From assembly GCF_021026095.1 (NCBI RefSeq), contig NZ_JAJNCU010000004.1, forward strand, positions 55,888 to 119,887: a stretch of DNA of 64,000 nt. The letters run 5' to 3'. The notes under the pieces were generated by a model. The model was given only the letters and a program-made list of their open reading frames with translations, searched no databases and had not been told where the DNA came from. Below are positions 1 to 7,762 of this stretch, one piece after another. The position numbers and the translations under genes are program-made. The stretch is from Salinicoccus halitifaciens (lineage in GTDB: Bacteria; Bacillota; Bacilli; Staphylococcales; Salinicoccaceae). How positions within the stretch are numbered: position 1 is the stretch's first letter; each line of letters starts with the position of its first letter.

Positions 1-424
1 CCGTCAGCGCCAGTATCAATATGATGGTACCGATTATCGGCGCCACAATATTCTCCGGTATGTTGAATAAGTATGAAACCCCGAGTGAGGTGCCGAGCAG
101 GTCACCGCTGATATAAGCTGCACAGCCCACCGCCACTGCAATCATGATGATGTACACAGAGGCGAATTTCAGGATTTTATTGGTGAACAGCTCCCTGATG
201 TTCTCCCCGAGCCCCTGCTTTGTGACAATACCGATCCTTGCCACCATCTCCTGGAGTATGATGGTCGCAATGACCGCAAAAAGGATCGTCCAAAGCAGTG
301 CGAAGCCGAATCCTGCGCCGGCCCGCGTCGCGGTGGTGACGGTGCCCGGGCCGATGAATGATGCCGTGACGATCGCAGCCGGGCCGATGGATTTCAGTTT
401 GTCCATGATTGTTGATTTCGCCAT
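1..424 (-). CDS. Nramp-family metal ion transporter (partial, C-terminus beyond window)
   Basis: The N-terminal ~141 residues are present and the gene continues past base 1. After a short cytoplasmic start the protein has the Nramp first-helix signature GPGTVTTATRAGAGFGFA, followed by further hydrophobic segments and the stretch LQEMVARIG typical of TM2-TM3 in the family. Nramp proteins are proton-coupled importers of Mn2+, Fe2+ or related divalent ions in the cytoplasmic membrane. In canonical members the first helix carries a DPGN metal-binding motif; here the equivalent place reads GPGT, so the Asp is absent. That points to the atypical NRAMP-related branch, where the substrate may not be Mn2+. 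It lies 44 bp downstream of the ureohydrolase gene on the same strand and is probably co-transcribed with it. Confidence 0.85.
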   Translation of the reverse strand, partial: MAKSTIMDKLKSIGPAAIVTASFIGPGTVTTATRAGAGFGFALLWTILFAVIATIILQEMVARIGIVTKQGLGENIRELFTNKILKFASVYIIMIAVAVGCAAYISGDLLGTSLGVSYLFNIPENIVAPIIGTIILILALT

Positions 425-468
425 GCTTAAATACCTCTCTTTTTTAAAAATAAATAGGAGATCACCTC

Positions 469-1416
469 CTATTTATCATGGTGACCTCCCTGCACGTGAC
501 CGGCGAGGACATAGAGTATCGCAGTGGATACGAAATGTGCGGAATTCTGGTTCGCATCCTGCATTGGATACACCTCGACGTAATCCATGCCGCAAAGACC
601 GCGTTTGCCGAATTCATATATCATCGTGAGCAGCTCATAGGAATTCAGCCCGTTGCCGTCGACCGGACCGCCCGGGTTGAAGGCGAAATCGAGTACGTCG
701 CTGCAGATCGTCAGGTAGACGACATCCACATCCTTTGACGCCATATCGTAGATTTCATTTGCATATGCCTTCAAATCACTCTGCGCACGTATATCATTGA
801 TCGTGAGCGTCACCGCGCCGGCTTCTTTTGCCGCCCTGCCGTTTTCAGGCTTGTTGCGCGGGCCTTTGATGCCTGTATGAATCATGCTTTCGTTCCTGAT
901 GCCCTCCGTTTCATAGAGGCGCTTGAACGGTGTACTGCGCGCATACTTATCCCCTTCGAATTCCTCATTGTTGTCGTAATGGGAATCCAGGTGGATGATG
1001 CCCACTTTCTTACCCGTCTTCGTCAGTGATTTAAGGATCGGGTAGGTGACGCTGTGGTCCCCGCCCAGGCCAACCAGGAATTTGCCGCTGCCCCACAGCT
1101 TGTCGGCAAATTCCTCAATGTTGCCGACAGTGTCCGGGACGTTATGCGGGTTGATTGTGACATCGCCCACATCCCCGAATGTCAAATGATCTTCAACATT
1201 GATGTGATCGAGTTCAGGGAGATAAGTGCTGTATCTCGCAGAAGACAGGCGGATCTGCTTCGGTCCAAGCTCCACACCCGTATAGTCCCCCCATGTACTC
1301 GAAGCTTCCCACGGCACCCCGTAGAAGAGCACATCCGTATCGTATTCACTTGCATCAGTCAGGTTTTTCGCACCGAGCATCGGCGGTGTGTTACCGTAAA
1401 TATTTTTCTCAGCCAA
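469..1416 (-). CDS. Arginase/agmatinase-superfamily ureohydrolase with altered metal site
   Basis: A 315-residue protein of the ureohydrolase fold (arginase, agmatinase, formimidoylglutamase, guanidine hydrolase), which uses a binuclear metal centre to hydrolyse guanidino groups. Visible ligand motifs are GGDHS (about residue 118) and HLDSHYD (HxDxHxD, about residue 142). The third motif, normally SxDxDxxDP, reads TICSDVLDFAFNPG: the first, metal-bridging Asp is Cys and the usual Pro after the motif is Phe. The Glu of the EVYP motif near the C-terminus is kept. Start is TTG at 1416 with AAAGGAG nine bases upstream. An Nramp-type transporter follows directly, suggesting a joint role in metal supply or substrate use. 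The substrate cannot be told from sequence; no hut genes are adjacent. Confidence 0.85.
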   Translation of the reverse strand: MAEKNIYGNTPPMLGAKNLTDASEYDTDVLFYGVPWEASSTWGDYTGVELGPKQIRLSSARYSTYLPELDHINVEDHLTFGDVGDVTINPHNVPDTVGNIEEFADKLWGSGKFLVGLGGDHSVTYPILKSLTKTGKKVGIIHLDSHYDNNEEFEGDKYARSTPFKRLYETEGIRNESMIHTGIKGPRNKPENGRAAKEAGAVTLTINDIRAQSDLKAYANEIYDMASKDVDVVYLTICSDVLDFAFNPGGPVDGNGLNSYELLTMIYEFGKRGLCGMDYVEVYPMQDANQNSAHFVSTAILYVLAGHVQGGHHDK

Positions 1417-1524
1417 GTCAAAACACTCCTTTAAATTATATATTAATCAAATATCCTAATACGCCGTTTATAAAACTATTATCCCATTATTTAATGATTA
1501 AGTATTCCAAAAAATGCACTTTTT

Positions 1525-1872
1525 TTAATTTTCTTCTCCAACAGCTTCATCAAATGCTTCCAGCGCTTTGCCGCCGTACACCATTCCCGGGCCGCCGCCC
1601 ATGACGATTGCGACTTCGGCGACTTCCGCTATTTCCTGCCTCGAGGCGCCGAGCGCCACCAGCTTGTTGATATGGTTGCCGATGCAGCCTTCACACTTAT
1701 CCGCAATTGCATATGTGAGGGCGACAATTTCTTTCGTCTTTTTATCAAGCGCACCTGCCGCATATGCGGAATTCTGCAATTTTTTATATTCCCTCATCGT
1801 TTCAGGGGACATTTCCTGTATCCTTTTCGTATTTGCCTGGGCACGTGTGTTAAGCGCTTTCCAAGAGGTCAT
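1525..1872 (-). CDS. Carboxymuconolactone decarboxylase / AhpD-like family protein
   Basis: A 115-residue all-alpha protein of the CMD family. It carries the redox motif KCEGCIGNHI (CxxC followed by His three residues later, around residues 59-66) that marks the AhpD-like peroxidase-reductant branch rather than the decarboxylase proper. The glycine-rich segment MGGGPGMVYGGKA near residue 90 matches the family's C-terminal helix start. Length is normal for single-domain members. ATG start with AAAGGTGATC upstream. Likely a thiol-dependent peroxidase or reductase, but no partner is adjacent, so the physiological role is open. Confidence 0.85.
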   Translation of the reverse strand: MTSWKALNTRAQANTKRIQEMSPETMREYKKLQNSAYAAGALDKKTKEIVALTYAIADKCEGCIGNHINKLVALGASRQEIAEVAEVAIVMGGGPGMVYGGKALEAFDEAVGEEN

Positions 1873-1949
1873 CCGATCACCTTTCCTGTCTTTTGTTTTT
1901 TAAAATATTTTTACATATTAAATATAACAATGAAATATTGAAAAGGGAA

Positions 1950-1977
1950 TTGACAATGCTTTTAAATGATGTATGAT
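1950..1977 (+). promoter_or_regulatory. SigA-type promoter
   Basis: TTGACA (1950-1955), 16-base spacer, TATGAT (1972-1977), about 33 bases before the ATG at 2011. The -35 matches consensus exactly and the -10 differs at one base. Confidence 0.6.
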
Positions 1978-2010
1978 GGTGAAAGTGAATTGGAAAAGGG
2001 AGGCTTGAAA

Positions 2011-2385
2011 ATGCAAGTGGAGTTGACGAAGTTCCGCATTAAACGGGGCAAAAGCGAATTAGTGGATGAATGGATGGATTTCCTGAATCAGAACATGCAG
2101 GATGCACTGCTTTCACTGGATGGTGAAAAAATGTTTGTTGAGACGATCATGCGTGATACAATCGGTGATCGTGAGTATCTCTACTGGTATTCAATTCAGG
2201 CCGATGACGGCGAAACGAACTCACGGGCAGCCGAATGTGTCGACCGGAAGCATATCGAGTACTGGAATAAGTGCATCGATAAGGCATACCGCCCAAAAAA
2301 TCTGAAGAACGAAGTCGTCATGATCCCCAACCGCTTAAAAGAATATATGAAAACTTTGGAAAAAGAAGAAGCCGTACAAGTATAA
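2011..2385 (+). CDS. DUF6176-like small cytoplasmic protein
   Basis: A 124-residue soluble protein of unknown function, resembling the DUF6176 family by its opening (VELTKFRIKRGK) followed by a WMDFLNQNMQ segment. I chose the ATG at 2011 because AGGGAGG lies eight to ten bases upstream; an upstream in-frame ATG at 1966 falls inside the promoter -10 region and is unlikely. The protein has a ferredoxin-like alternation of strands and helices and no signal peptide or membrane helix. It is a single-gene unit with its own promoter and terminator. Confidence 0.75.
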   Translation: MQVELTKFRIKRGKSELVDEWMDFLNQNMQDALLSLDGEKMFVETIMRDTIGDREYLYWYSIQADDGETNSRAAECVDRKHIEYWNKCIDKAYRPKNLKNEVVMIPNRLKEYMKTLEKEEAVQV

Positions 2386-2423
2386 AAAAAGGTATCCATC
2401 ACCTGAGATGGATACCTTTTTTC
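2386..2423. terminator. Bidirectional intrinsic terminator
   Basis: Perfect hairpin AAAGGTATCCATC / GATGGATACCTTT with a short loop, A-run on the left and T-run on the right, between convergent genes. Confidence 0.85.
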
Positions 2424-2426
2424 GTT

Positions 2427-2627
2427 TCAATTGTTTTCATCGTTGCGCCTTCCGGAAGATCTGATGATGTTGAAAATCAGCCATCCGAATAAAGTGATCA
2501 AAGAAATGATCAATATGACGCTTGCAGCAAAATTGAATGCAAAACTGTCGGGGAAGAACCCTATCCCGATGAAAATGAGAAGGAATCCAAGCAGCACTCC
2601 CCCGCCGATCAATAAAACAGGTTTCAT
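2427..2627 (-). CDS. Small two-helix membrane protein, unknown function
   Basis: A 66-residue protein with two hydrophobic helices (about residues 3-25 and 33-56), a short loop containing FPDSFAF, and a basic/acidic tail (RSSGRRNDENN) that probably sits in the cytoplasm. ATG at 2627 is chosen because GAGG lies nine bases upstream; the TTG further out overlaps that ribosome site. Nothing identifies its function. It is about 65 bp downstream of the GNAT gene and may be co-transcribed with it. Confidence 0.6.
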   Translation of the reverse strand: MKPVLLIGGGVLLGFLLIFIGIGFFPDSFAFNFAASVILIISLITLFGWLIFNIIRSSGRRNDENN

Positions 2628-2691
2628 ATAACACATCCTCAAATCTTTTTACTTCATTTACACACCGTCACAGCCCGGACGCGGGCAGCAT

Positions 2692-3198
2692 CTACCTTAC
2701 GAACCTGGCCATCTGGATCAGATCGGTATAGCCGTCTTTCAGCTTCACCTGATCCACCTGCCTGCCTTCCTGCACGAAGCCGAGCCTCTCATAGAACCTG
2801 ATCGCCCCTTCGTTATTGGCGAACACATCCAGTACGATCTTCTCAAGGACCGGACTTTCCTCTGCATGCCTGATCGCCCGGTTGATCAGCTCGGTGCCGA
2901 TGCCGTGGCCGGCAAACTCGGGCTGGAGGCTGACGCCGAACTGGCAGACATGTTCAAACTTTTTACGGTCGAGCTGCCTTAAATTCAGTATGCCGACTAT
3001 GCGTCCATCCACTTCCACCACGAGGCCCAGGTCCTCCTCTTTCAGGGAAGCGATGTTGTTCTCCTGCTTTTCCAGGGAAATTCCTTTGTCCTCAATGGGA
3101 GTGGCAAGTGTATCCGGATATTTTTCCGTCACGATTTCCTTATGTTCGATGATTTGCTGTGCATCTTCAAGTTCAGGTTTCCTGATAATGTAATCCAT
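2692..3198 (-). CDS. GNAT-family N-acetyltransferase
   Basis: A 168-residue single GNAT domain. The acetyl-CoA pyrophosphate-binding motif A is visible as QPEFAGHGIGTELINRAI (Q/RxxGxG/A type, around residues 98-115), followed by motif B NNEGAIRFYERLGF. These enzymes transfer an acetyl group from acetyl-CoA to an amine; the substrate is not predictable here. The central strand VVEVDGRIVGILNL is typical of broad GNATs. ATG at 3198 has GGAGG eight bases upstream, better than the ATG five codons earlier. Confidence 0.88.
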   Translation of the reverse strand: MDYIIRKPELEDAQQIIEHKEIVTEKYPDTLATPIEDKGISLEKQENNIASLKEEDLGLVVEVDGRIVGILNLRQLDRKKFEHVCQFGVSLQPEFAGHGIGTELINRAIRHAEESPVLEKIVLDVFANNEGAIRFYERLGFVQEGRQVDQVKLKDGYTDLIQMARFVR

Positions 3199-3390
3199 AG
3201 CGTGTGCCTCCATACTATTATACTATTGACTCAATTTTATCATGTGAATAATTTATTACAATTTAAGTGTTTGCTGCGAGGCCTGCCGCCCTCCCCGGAG
3301 AACCCCATATAGAAAACCCCTTCTGATGTTGTAAAAATACCCATAAGTCGTTTATGCTTAAGTTACTATATTTTGGCATGGGGGGTCTTT

Positions 3391-4101
3391 ATGGACAGAA
3401 TGATAAATCCTGCCGAACCTTTTGTGGAACCGGGCGACTTCAGTTATTTTGCATACCTCGTCTTATTGGCACTTTGTTTTTACGTGATATACAGGATGAG
3501 ATCCAGAATTTCAGGAAACGCTCAGAAAGTCCTGTTTATTTTTCTGATCATCTCGATAGGGCAAAGAATCCTGATCAATACCTGGTATCTTATCAACGAC
3601 GACTATTCACTCGCCTATTCACTGCCGTTTCAAATATGCCGTGTGGTCATCTGGCTGATCATCATCCAGTACTTCGTCAGAAAGGATTTTTTGAACCAGG
3701 CCATCTTTTATATAGGTCTGTTTGCGTACGCGGCTTTCATATACCCGATCGGCATACACCCTGTATGGCACATGGCCGGATGGGCTTTCTTCATACTTCA
3801 TGCTGCGAATGTGCTCTTCCCTTTCGCGATGCATTATGCCGTCGGGTTTGTACCGAGCCTGAAAGGCGTTTTCCAGGCTTATCTTATATTCCTCGCCTAC
3901 TTCTTTTTCGTATACTTCCTGAACCCGGTCGTCGGCGGCAACTACTTCTTCATCAACAACCGGCCGTTTTTCCATGAGATGGGGGAAGGTTTGTATGTCA
4001 CGGTCAACTTAGCCGGCACGCTCATCGGGTTCCTTGCCGCCTACGCCCTCATCCGGGCGGTCATCCATATCAGGAGAAGGTTTGCCGCACCGGGAATTTG
4101 A
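3391..4101 (+). CDS. YwaF/TIGR02206-type integral membrane protein
   Basis: A 236-residue protein with six or seven membrane helices. The LPFQIC motif after the second helix (about residue 80), the conserved His-containing loop GIHPVWH and the later helix pairs fit the YwaF/TIGR02206 family, which is distantly related to TMEM164-type membrane acyltransferases; the bacterial members have no established activity. Translation probably begins at ATG 3391 behind GGGGGG, since an ATG six codons upstream overlaps that site. It is monocistronic, with a terminator shared with the convergent reductase operon. Confidence 0.75.
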   Translation: MDRMINPAEPFVEPGDFSYFAYLVLLALCFYVIYRMRSRISGNAQKVLFIFLIISIGQRILINTWYLINDDYSLAYSLPFQICRVVIWLIIIQYFVRKDFLNQAIFYIGLFAYAAFIYPIGIHPVWHMAGWAFFILHAANVLFPFAMHYAVGFVPSLKGVFQAYLIFLAYFFFVYFLNPVVGGNYFFINNRPFFHEMGEGLYVTVNLAGTLIGFLAAYALIRAVIHIRRRFAAPGI

Positions 4102-4116
4102 AGATGGAAACAAAAA

Positions 4117-4147
4117 AGAGGCCGGGACATGAGTCCCGACCTCCTTC
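4117..4147. terminator. Bidirectional intrinsic terminator
   Basis: GAGGCCGGGAC-ATGA-GTCCCGACCTC hairpin (one mismatch) with an A-run before it and a T-containing tail, between convergent genes ending at 4101 and 4151. Confidence 0.75.
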
Positions 4148-4150
4148 AAT

Positions 4151-4996
4151 CTAGTCTCCGAATGTTTCAAGCGTCACTTTATCAGGGTCTTTCCCGACGC
4201 GTTCATGCCGGTCCAGTGCCGTGATCTCACTCACTTCTTCAGGAGTGAGTTCAAAATCGAATATATCCCCGTTCTCCCTCACCCTGTCGCGGCTCACTGA
4301 TTTCGGGATGGTCGAGACACCCGTCTCGACGTCCCACCTCAAAATGATCTGGGCCGGTGTCTTGCCGTATTTCTCCGCCAGCCGGACGATCAGCGGTTCA
4401 TCGAACATGCGCCCGCGTTTCAGCGGTGACCATGCTTCAAGCAGTATATCATGCGACTCACAGAACTTTTTCAGTTCAGGCTGTGCCAGATGCGGATGAT
4501 ATTCGACCTGGTTCAGCATCGGCTTGATTTCGCATTCATCGAAAATATCCTGGAGATGGTGCGGGTTGAAGTTGCTCACACCGATGGCACGCACTTTCCC
4601 GTCTTTGTATAATTTTTCGAGGGCCTTCCACGTCTCCACGTATGTCCCCGGCATCGGCCAGTGGATCAGATAAAGGTCGATGTAATCCATATCAAGTGCT
4701 TCAAGACTTCGTTCAAAGGCTTTCAATGTTTTTTCATAGCCCTGGTCGGTGTTCCATACTTTTGTCGTGACGAATATATCTTCCCTCGGTACGCCCGAAT
4801 TTTTAATCGCCTCACCGACACCCTTTTCGTTTTTGTAGACTTTTGCCGTATCTACATGACGGTAGCCGGACTCCAAAGCACTCGTGACCGCCGTCGCAAG
4901 TTCCTGTTCATCGACATTCTTATAGACGCCGAGCCCCATCACTGGAATTTCCACTCCATTTGCAAGCGTGTAAGTATCCTGAATCGATTTTGCCAT
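4151..4996 (-). CDS. Aldo/keto reductase
   Basis: A 281-residue (beta/alpha)8 NADPH-dependent oxidoreductase of the AKR5-like group (B. subtilis YvgN, 2,5-diketogluconate reductase relatives). The catalytic tetrad is visible: Asp and Tyr in GYRHVDTAKVYKNE (about residues 45-58), Lys in VTTKVW and His in LYLIHWP. The C-terminal NADPH-binding stretch IPKSVSRDRVREN is intact. Substrates are usually methylglyoxal and other small carbonyls. It begins 24 bp after the preceding ChrA-type gene and is likely the last cistron of the ggt-chr operon, with GAGGTG as ribosome site. Confidence 0.9.
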   Translation of the reverse strand: MAKSIQDTYTLANGVEIPVMGLGVYKNVDEQELATAVTSALESGYRHVDTAKVYKNEKGVGEAIKNSGVPREDIFVTTKVWNTDQGYEKTLKAFERSLEALDMDYIDLYLIHWPMPGTYVETWKALEKLYKDGKVRAIGVSNFNPHHLQDIFDECEIKPMLNQVEYHPHLAQPELKKFCESHDILLEAWSPLKRGRMFDEPLIVRLAEKYGKTPAQIILRWDVETGVSTIPKSVSRDRVRENGDIFDFELTPEEVSEITALDRHERVGKDPDKVTLETFGD

Positions 4997-5020
4997 ATCG
5001 TCACCTCTTGTATTGTTTGT

Positions 5021-5548
5021 CTAAAGCAGTATTGCGCCGTAAATCAGGCCGAATAAAATCACCAGTGCCGGATGCACTTTGAACTTCGTGAGCATCAGGA
5101 AGCTCGCGATGATTAAAATGACTGTATGGAAGACACCCGACTGGATGAAAGCACCGCTGAAGAAATCATAGGCGATGACACCGAGAAGGATGGCCACGAC
5201 CGGCCTGACGAACAGCGTCAGCGTTTCAAACTTTTTGGTGCCTTTCAGTTTATACAATAACCCGGCGAGGAACACCATCAGCAGAAGTGAAGGCAGCACG
5301 GCGGCGGTCACTGCAATGATTGCACCAGGCACGCCGCCGACCATGAATCCGATGTAGCCGGCCATCTTGGTGATGATCGGCCCGGGCAGGGCGTTGCCGA
5401 GCGCCAGCACTTCGGCAAACTCCTGCGAGTCCATCCAGCCGTAGTTCTGCACGACCTCCTGTTCCACAAGCGGTATGGAGGCAGGGCCGCCGCCGTAGCC
5501 CAGTATGCCAGGGATGAAGAATGCGAGAAATATCTGGAAGTATATCAT
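5021..5548 (-). CDS. ChrA-type half transporter (YwrA/YwrB family), second of pair
   Basis: A 175-residue single CHR domain with about six membrane segments. The signature GYGGGPASIPL near residue 18 and the NALPGPIITKMAGYIGF stretch are diagnostic of the chromate transporter family. Short CHR proteins work as pairs that together equal one long ChrA; this one overlaps the preceding partner by four bases (ATGA), so the two are translationally coupled. Substrate is presumed to be an oxyanion, but many pairs have no proven chromate role. The ATG at 5548 has GAGGGGAGG upstream. Confidence 0.88.
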   Translation of the reverse strand: MIYFQIFLAFFIPGILGYGGGPASIPLVEQEVVQNYGWMDSQEFAEVLALGNALPGPIITKMAGYIGFMVGGVPGAIIAVTAAVLPSLLLMVFLAGLLYKLKGTKKFETLTLFVRPVVAILLGVIAYDFFSGAFIQSGVFHTVILIIASFLMLTKFKVHPALVILFGLIYGAILL

Positions 5549-6084
5549 ATTTTCCTCCCCTCTTTCCTGAACAGGCTGAAGATGATGATCGCTGCAATGA
5601 TGATCGCCGGATGGATGTCCAGAGGCACCAGCAGTATCAATGCCGCAATGGTGAAGAGTATGAGGAACGGCCATGTCGTCTTCGCTTTTGCTTTGCTCAG
5701 GAAATCATACGTCAGCATCGCCATCATCACGCCGACGACCGGCAGGACGCCCCGGCTCATCCCCTGCACCCAGGCGAGATCCTGGAATTCCACAAACAGG
5801 GTCAGGAGGACGATCATCAGGATGATCGTCGGGACGATTGTGGCAAGCACCGCATTGGCGAGTCCCAGCCAGCCGCTTTTTATGTAACCGATATAACCTG
5901 CCAGTTTCGTTGCGATCGGCCCGGGCAGTGTATTGCCTATTGCGAGCATGTCCTGGAATTCCTCATCCGTCATCCATTTATGGATGTCCACGACTTCCGC
6001 CTTGATCAGCGGTATGGATGCCGGCCCGCCGCCGTAGCCCAGCATCCCCACTTTGAAAAATATCCAAAATATCTTTAACTGCAT
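5545..6084 (-). CDS. ChrA-type half transporter (YwrA/YwrB family), first of pair
   Basis: A 179-residue single CHR domain, partner of the gene just downstream. It starts with a membrane helix and carries the same signature GYGGGPASIPL (about residue 17) and NTLPGPIATKLAGYIGY. The two proteins are clearly paralogous in the first 80 residues and diverge later, as expected for the inverted halves of a heterodimeric transporter. It lies 15 bp after the gamma-glutamyltransferase gene. The order transferase-chr-chr resembles B. subtilis ywrD near ywrB-ywrA, except that no Lrp-type ywrC regulator is present between them. Confidence 0.88.
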   Translation of the reverse strand: MQLKIFWIFFKVGMLGYGGGPASIPLIKAEVVDIHKWMTDEEFQDMLAIGNTLPGPIATKLAGYIGYIKSGWLGLANAVLATIVPTIILMIVLLTLFVEFQDLAWVQGMSRGVLPVVGVMMAMLTYDFLSKAKAKTTWPFLILFTIAALILLVPLDIHPAIIIAAIIIFSLFRKEGRKI

Positions 6085-6099
6085 GTATGATCACTTCTT

Positions 6100-7689
6100 C
6101 TAATAGATTGAAATCGAACCGTCGGTTCTTGACTCGGTGCCGCCGACGTAGGACCCGTTGTCCTGTCTGATGATGATCTGCCCCCGGCCGAAATGGTTCG
6201 GCTCAAGGGCGATGTTCACCTGGTGGCCCCGCCTGTTGAGTTCCCGGGCGACATCCGCCGGGAACCGGTCTTCGACATCCACACGCATGCCTTCCATGAA
6301 CTGCCATCTCGGTGCATCCAGTGCGCTCTGCGGATTCATGCCGTAATCGATCAGGTTCATCGCCACCTGCAGATGGCCCTGCGGCTGCATGAATCCACCC
6401 ATCACGCCGAACGGCCCGACAGGCGCACCATCCTTCGTGATGAAGCCCGGAATGATCGTATGGAGCGATTTCTTGCGCGCGCCGATGAAATTCGGATGTT
6501 TTTCATCCATCGAGAAATTGTGTCCCCTGTTCTGCAGCGCGATGCCCGTTCCCGGAACGACAACACCGGACCCGAAGCCCATGTAGTTGCTCTGGATATA
6601 TGACACCATGTTGCCGTCTTTATCAGCCGTCGCAAGGTACACCGTGCCGCCTTTCGGCAGTTCCCCGTGCACCCGTTCTTCTGCATGGTCCCCGATCTCC
6701 GCTCGGCGCGCCTTCAAATAGCCTTCATCCAGCAGATCTCCGGACCCGACTTCCATATGTCCCGCATCCGAAACAAATGCCGTCGTATCGCTGAACGCCT
6801 GTTTCATCGCTTCGATCTGATGGTGGTAGTAGTTACCGCCCCTTCCGGTGAAGTCATCATCTTTCAGCATGCCGAGTGCCATCAGCGCCGCAATGCCCTG
6901 GCCGTTCGGCGGTATTTCGTGGATGTCATAGCCCTTATAGTTGATGCTGATGGGTTTGACGTACTCCACCTTGTAGGATTTCAAGTCATCATGGGTGAGT
7001 AGGCCGCCGGACTCCTTGGCGTATCCGACGATCTTATCCGCAAGGTCCCCTTCATAAAATGATCTTGCATTCGTATCCGCGATCTCTTCCAGTGTATCTG
7101 CATGCGCCGGCAATGTTTTCACATCACCCGCTTCCACTTCCCCGAAGACTTCGAACCAGTGTTTGATCTCCGGAAATTCTTCCACTTCTTTTTCAAACTT
7201 TTTATATGCGGCCTGCCAGAACTTTGCGACCGTCGGCGTGATGACATAACCTTCCCTTGCCGCGCGTACAGCCGGTGCAAGCACTTCCTTCAATGTAAGC
7301 CTGCCGAATTTATTGATCAGATCCGCCCATGCCGCCGGCACACCGGGCACATTCACAGGCAGCCATCCATATACAGGCATTTTCTCGAAGCCATGGGCTT
7401 TCAGCGTCTCCATCGATAAGTTTTCGGATGAATGCCCGCTTGCGTTCATGCCATGGAGCTCCCCGTTCATCCAGGCAATCATGAAAGCGTCCCCGCCGAT
7501 TCCGTTGCTCGTCGGTTCCACCACGGTCAGCGTGGCAGCAGTTGCCACTGCAGCATCCATCGCATTGCCGCCCTGCTTCAGCATCTCGGTGCCCGCTTCA
7601 GTGGCGAGCGGATGTGATGTGGCGACCATGCCGTTTTTTGCATATACACTGTAGCGACTGTTCTGGTACGGATAGTTGTGATGTTTCAT
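6100..7689 (-). CDS. Gamma-glutamyltransferase family protein, YwrD-like
   Basis: A 529-residue Ntn-hydrolase that self-cleaves before a catalytic Thr, here in the segment GGTVYLATADKDGNMVS (about residue 344). The large-subunit opening NGMVATSHPLATEAG and the small-subunit loop GFGSGVVVPGTGIALQNRG are intact, as is the late GVMGGFMQPQGH substrate loop. There is no signal peptide, so it is cytoplasmic like B. subtilis YwrD and unlike secreted Ggt; the natural substrate of that branch is uncertain. It is the first gene of an operon with the two ChrA-type genes and a reductase, behind a recognisable promoter at 7703-7730. Confidence 0.9.
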   Translation of the reverse strand: MKHHNYPYQNSRYSVYAKNGMVATSHPLATEAGTEMLKQGGNAMDAAVATAATLTVVEPTSNGIGGDAFMIAWMNGELHGMNASGHSSENLSMETLKAHGFEKMPVYGWLPVNVPGVPAAWADLINKFGRLTLKEVLAPAVRAAREGYVITPTVAKFWQAAYKKFEKEVEEFPEIKHWFEVFGEVEAGDVKTLPAHADTLEEIADTNARSFYEGDLADKIVGYAKESGGLLTHDDLKSYKVEYVKPISINYKGYDIHEIPPNGQGIAALMALGMLKDDDFTGRGGNYYHHQIEAMKQAFSDTTAFVSDAGHMEVGSGDLLDEGYLKARRAEIGDHAEERVHGELPKGGTVYLATADKDGNMVSYIQSNYMGFGSGVVVPGTGIALQNRGHNFSMDEKHPNFIGARKKSLHTIIPGFITKDGAPVGPFGVMGGFMQPQGHLQVAMNLIDYGMNPQSALDAPRWQFMEGMRVDVEDRFPADVARELNRRGHQVNIALEPNHFGRGQIIIRQDNGSYVGGTESRTDGSISIY

Positions 7690-7702
7690 AAAATCCCCTT
7701 TA

Positions 7703-7730
7703 TTTATATTATTTTGAAAACTTAAATCAA
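7703..7730 (-). promoter_or_regulatory. SigA-type promoter of the ggt-chr-akr operon
   Basis: On the minus strand TTGATT (7730-7725), 16-base spacer and TATAAA (7708-7703), about 14 bases before the ATG at 7689, leaving a very short leader with AAAGGGGA as ribosome site. Confidence 0.5.
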
Positions 7731-7733
7731 TGA

Positions 7734-7758
7734 ATCACCCTGCATTATACAGGGTGAT
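7734..7758 (-). terminator. Hairpin terminator after the SEC-C gene
   Basis: Perfect nine-base stem ATCACCCTG / CAGGGTGAT with a seven-base loop just past the SEC-C stop codon. The following bases are only moderately T-rich, so termination strength is uncertain. Confidence 0.5.
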
Positions 7759-7762
7759 ATTG

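Noticed and set aside
1417..1524. Guanidine (ykkC-type) riboswitch before the ureohydrolase
   Set aside because: Only about 100 AT-rich bases are available and no conserved ykkC core or paired stems could be seen.
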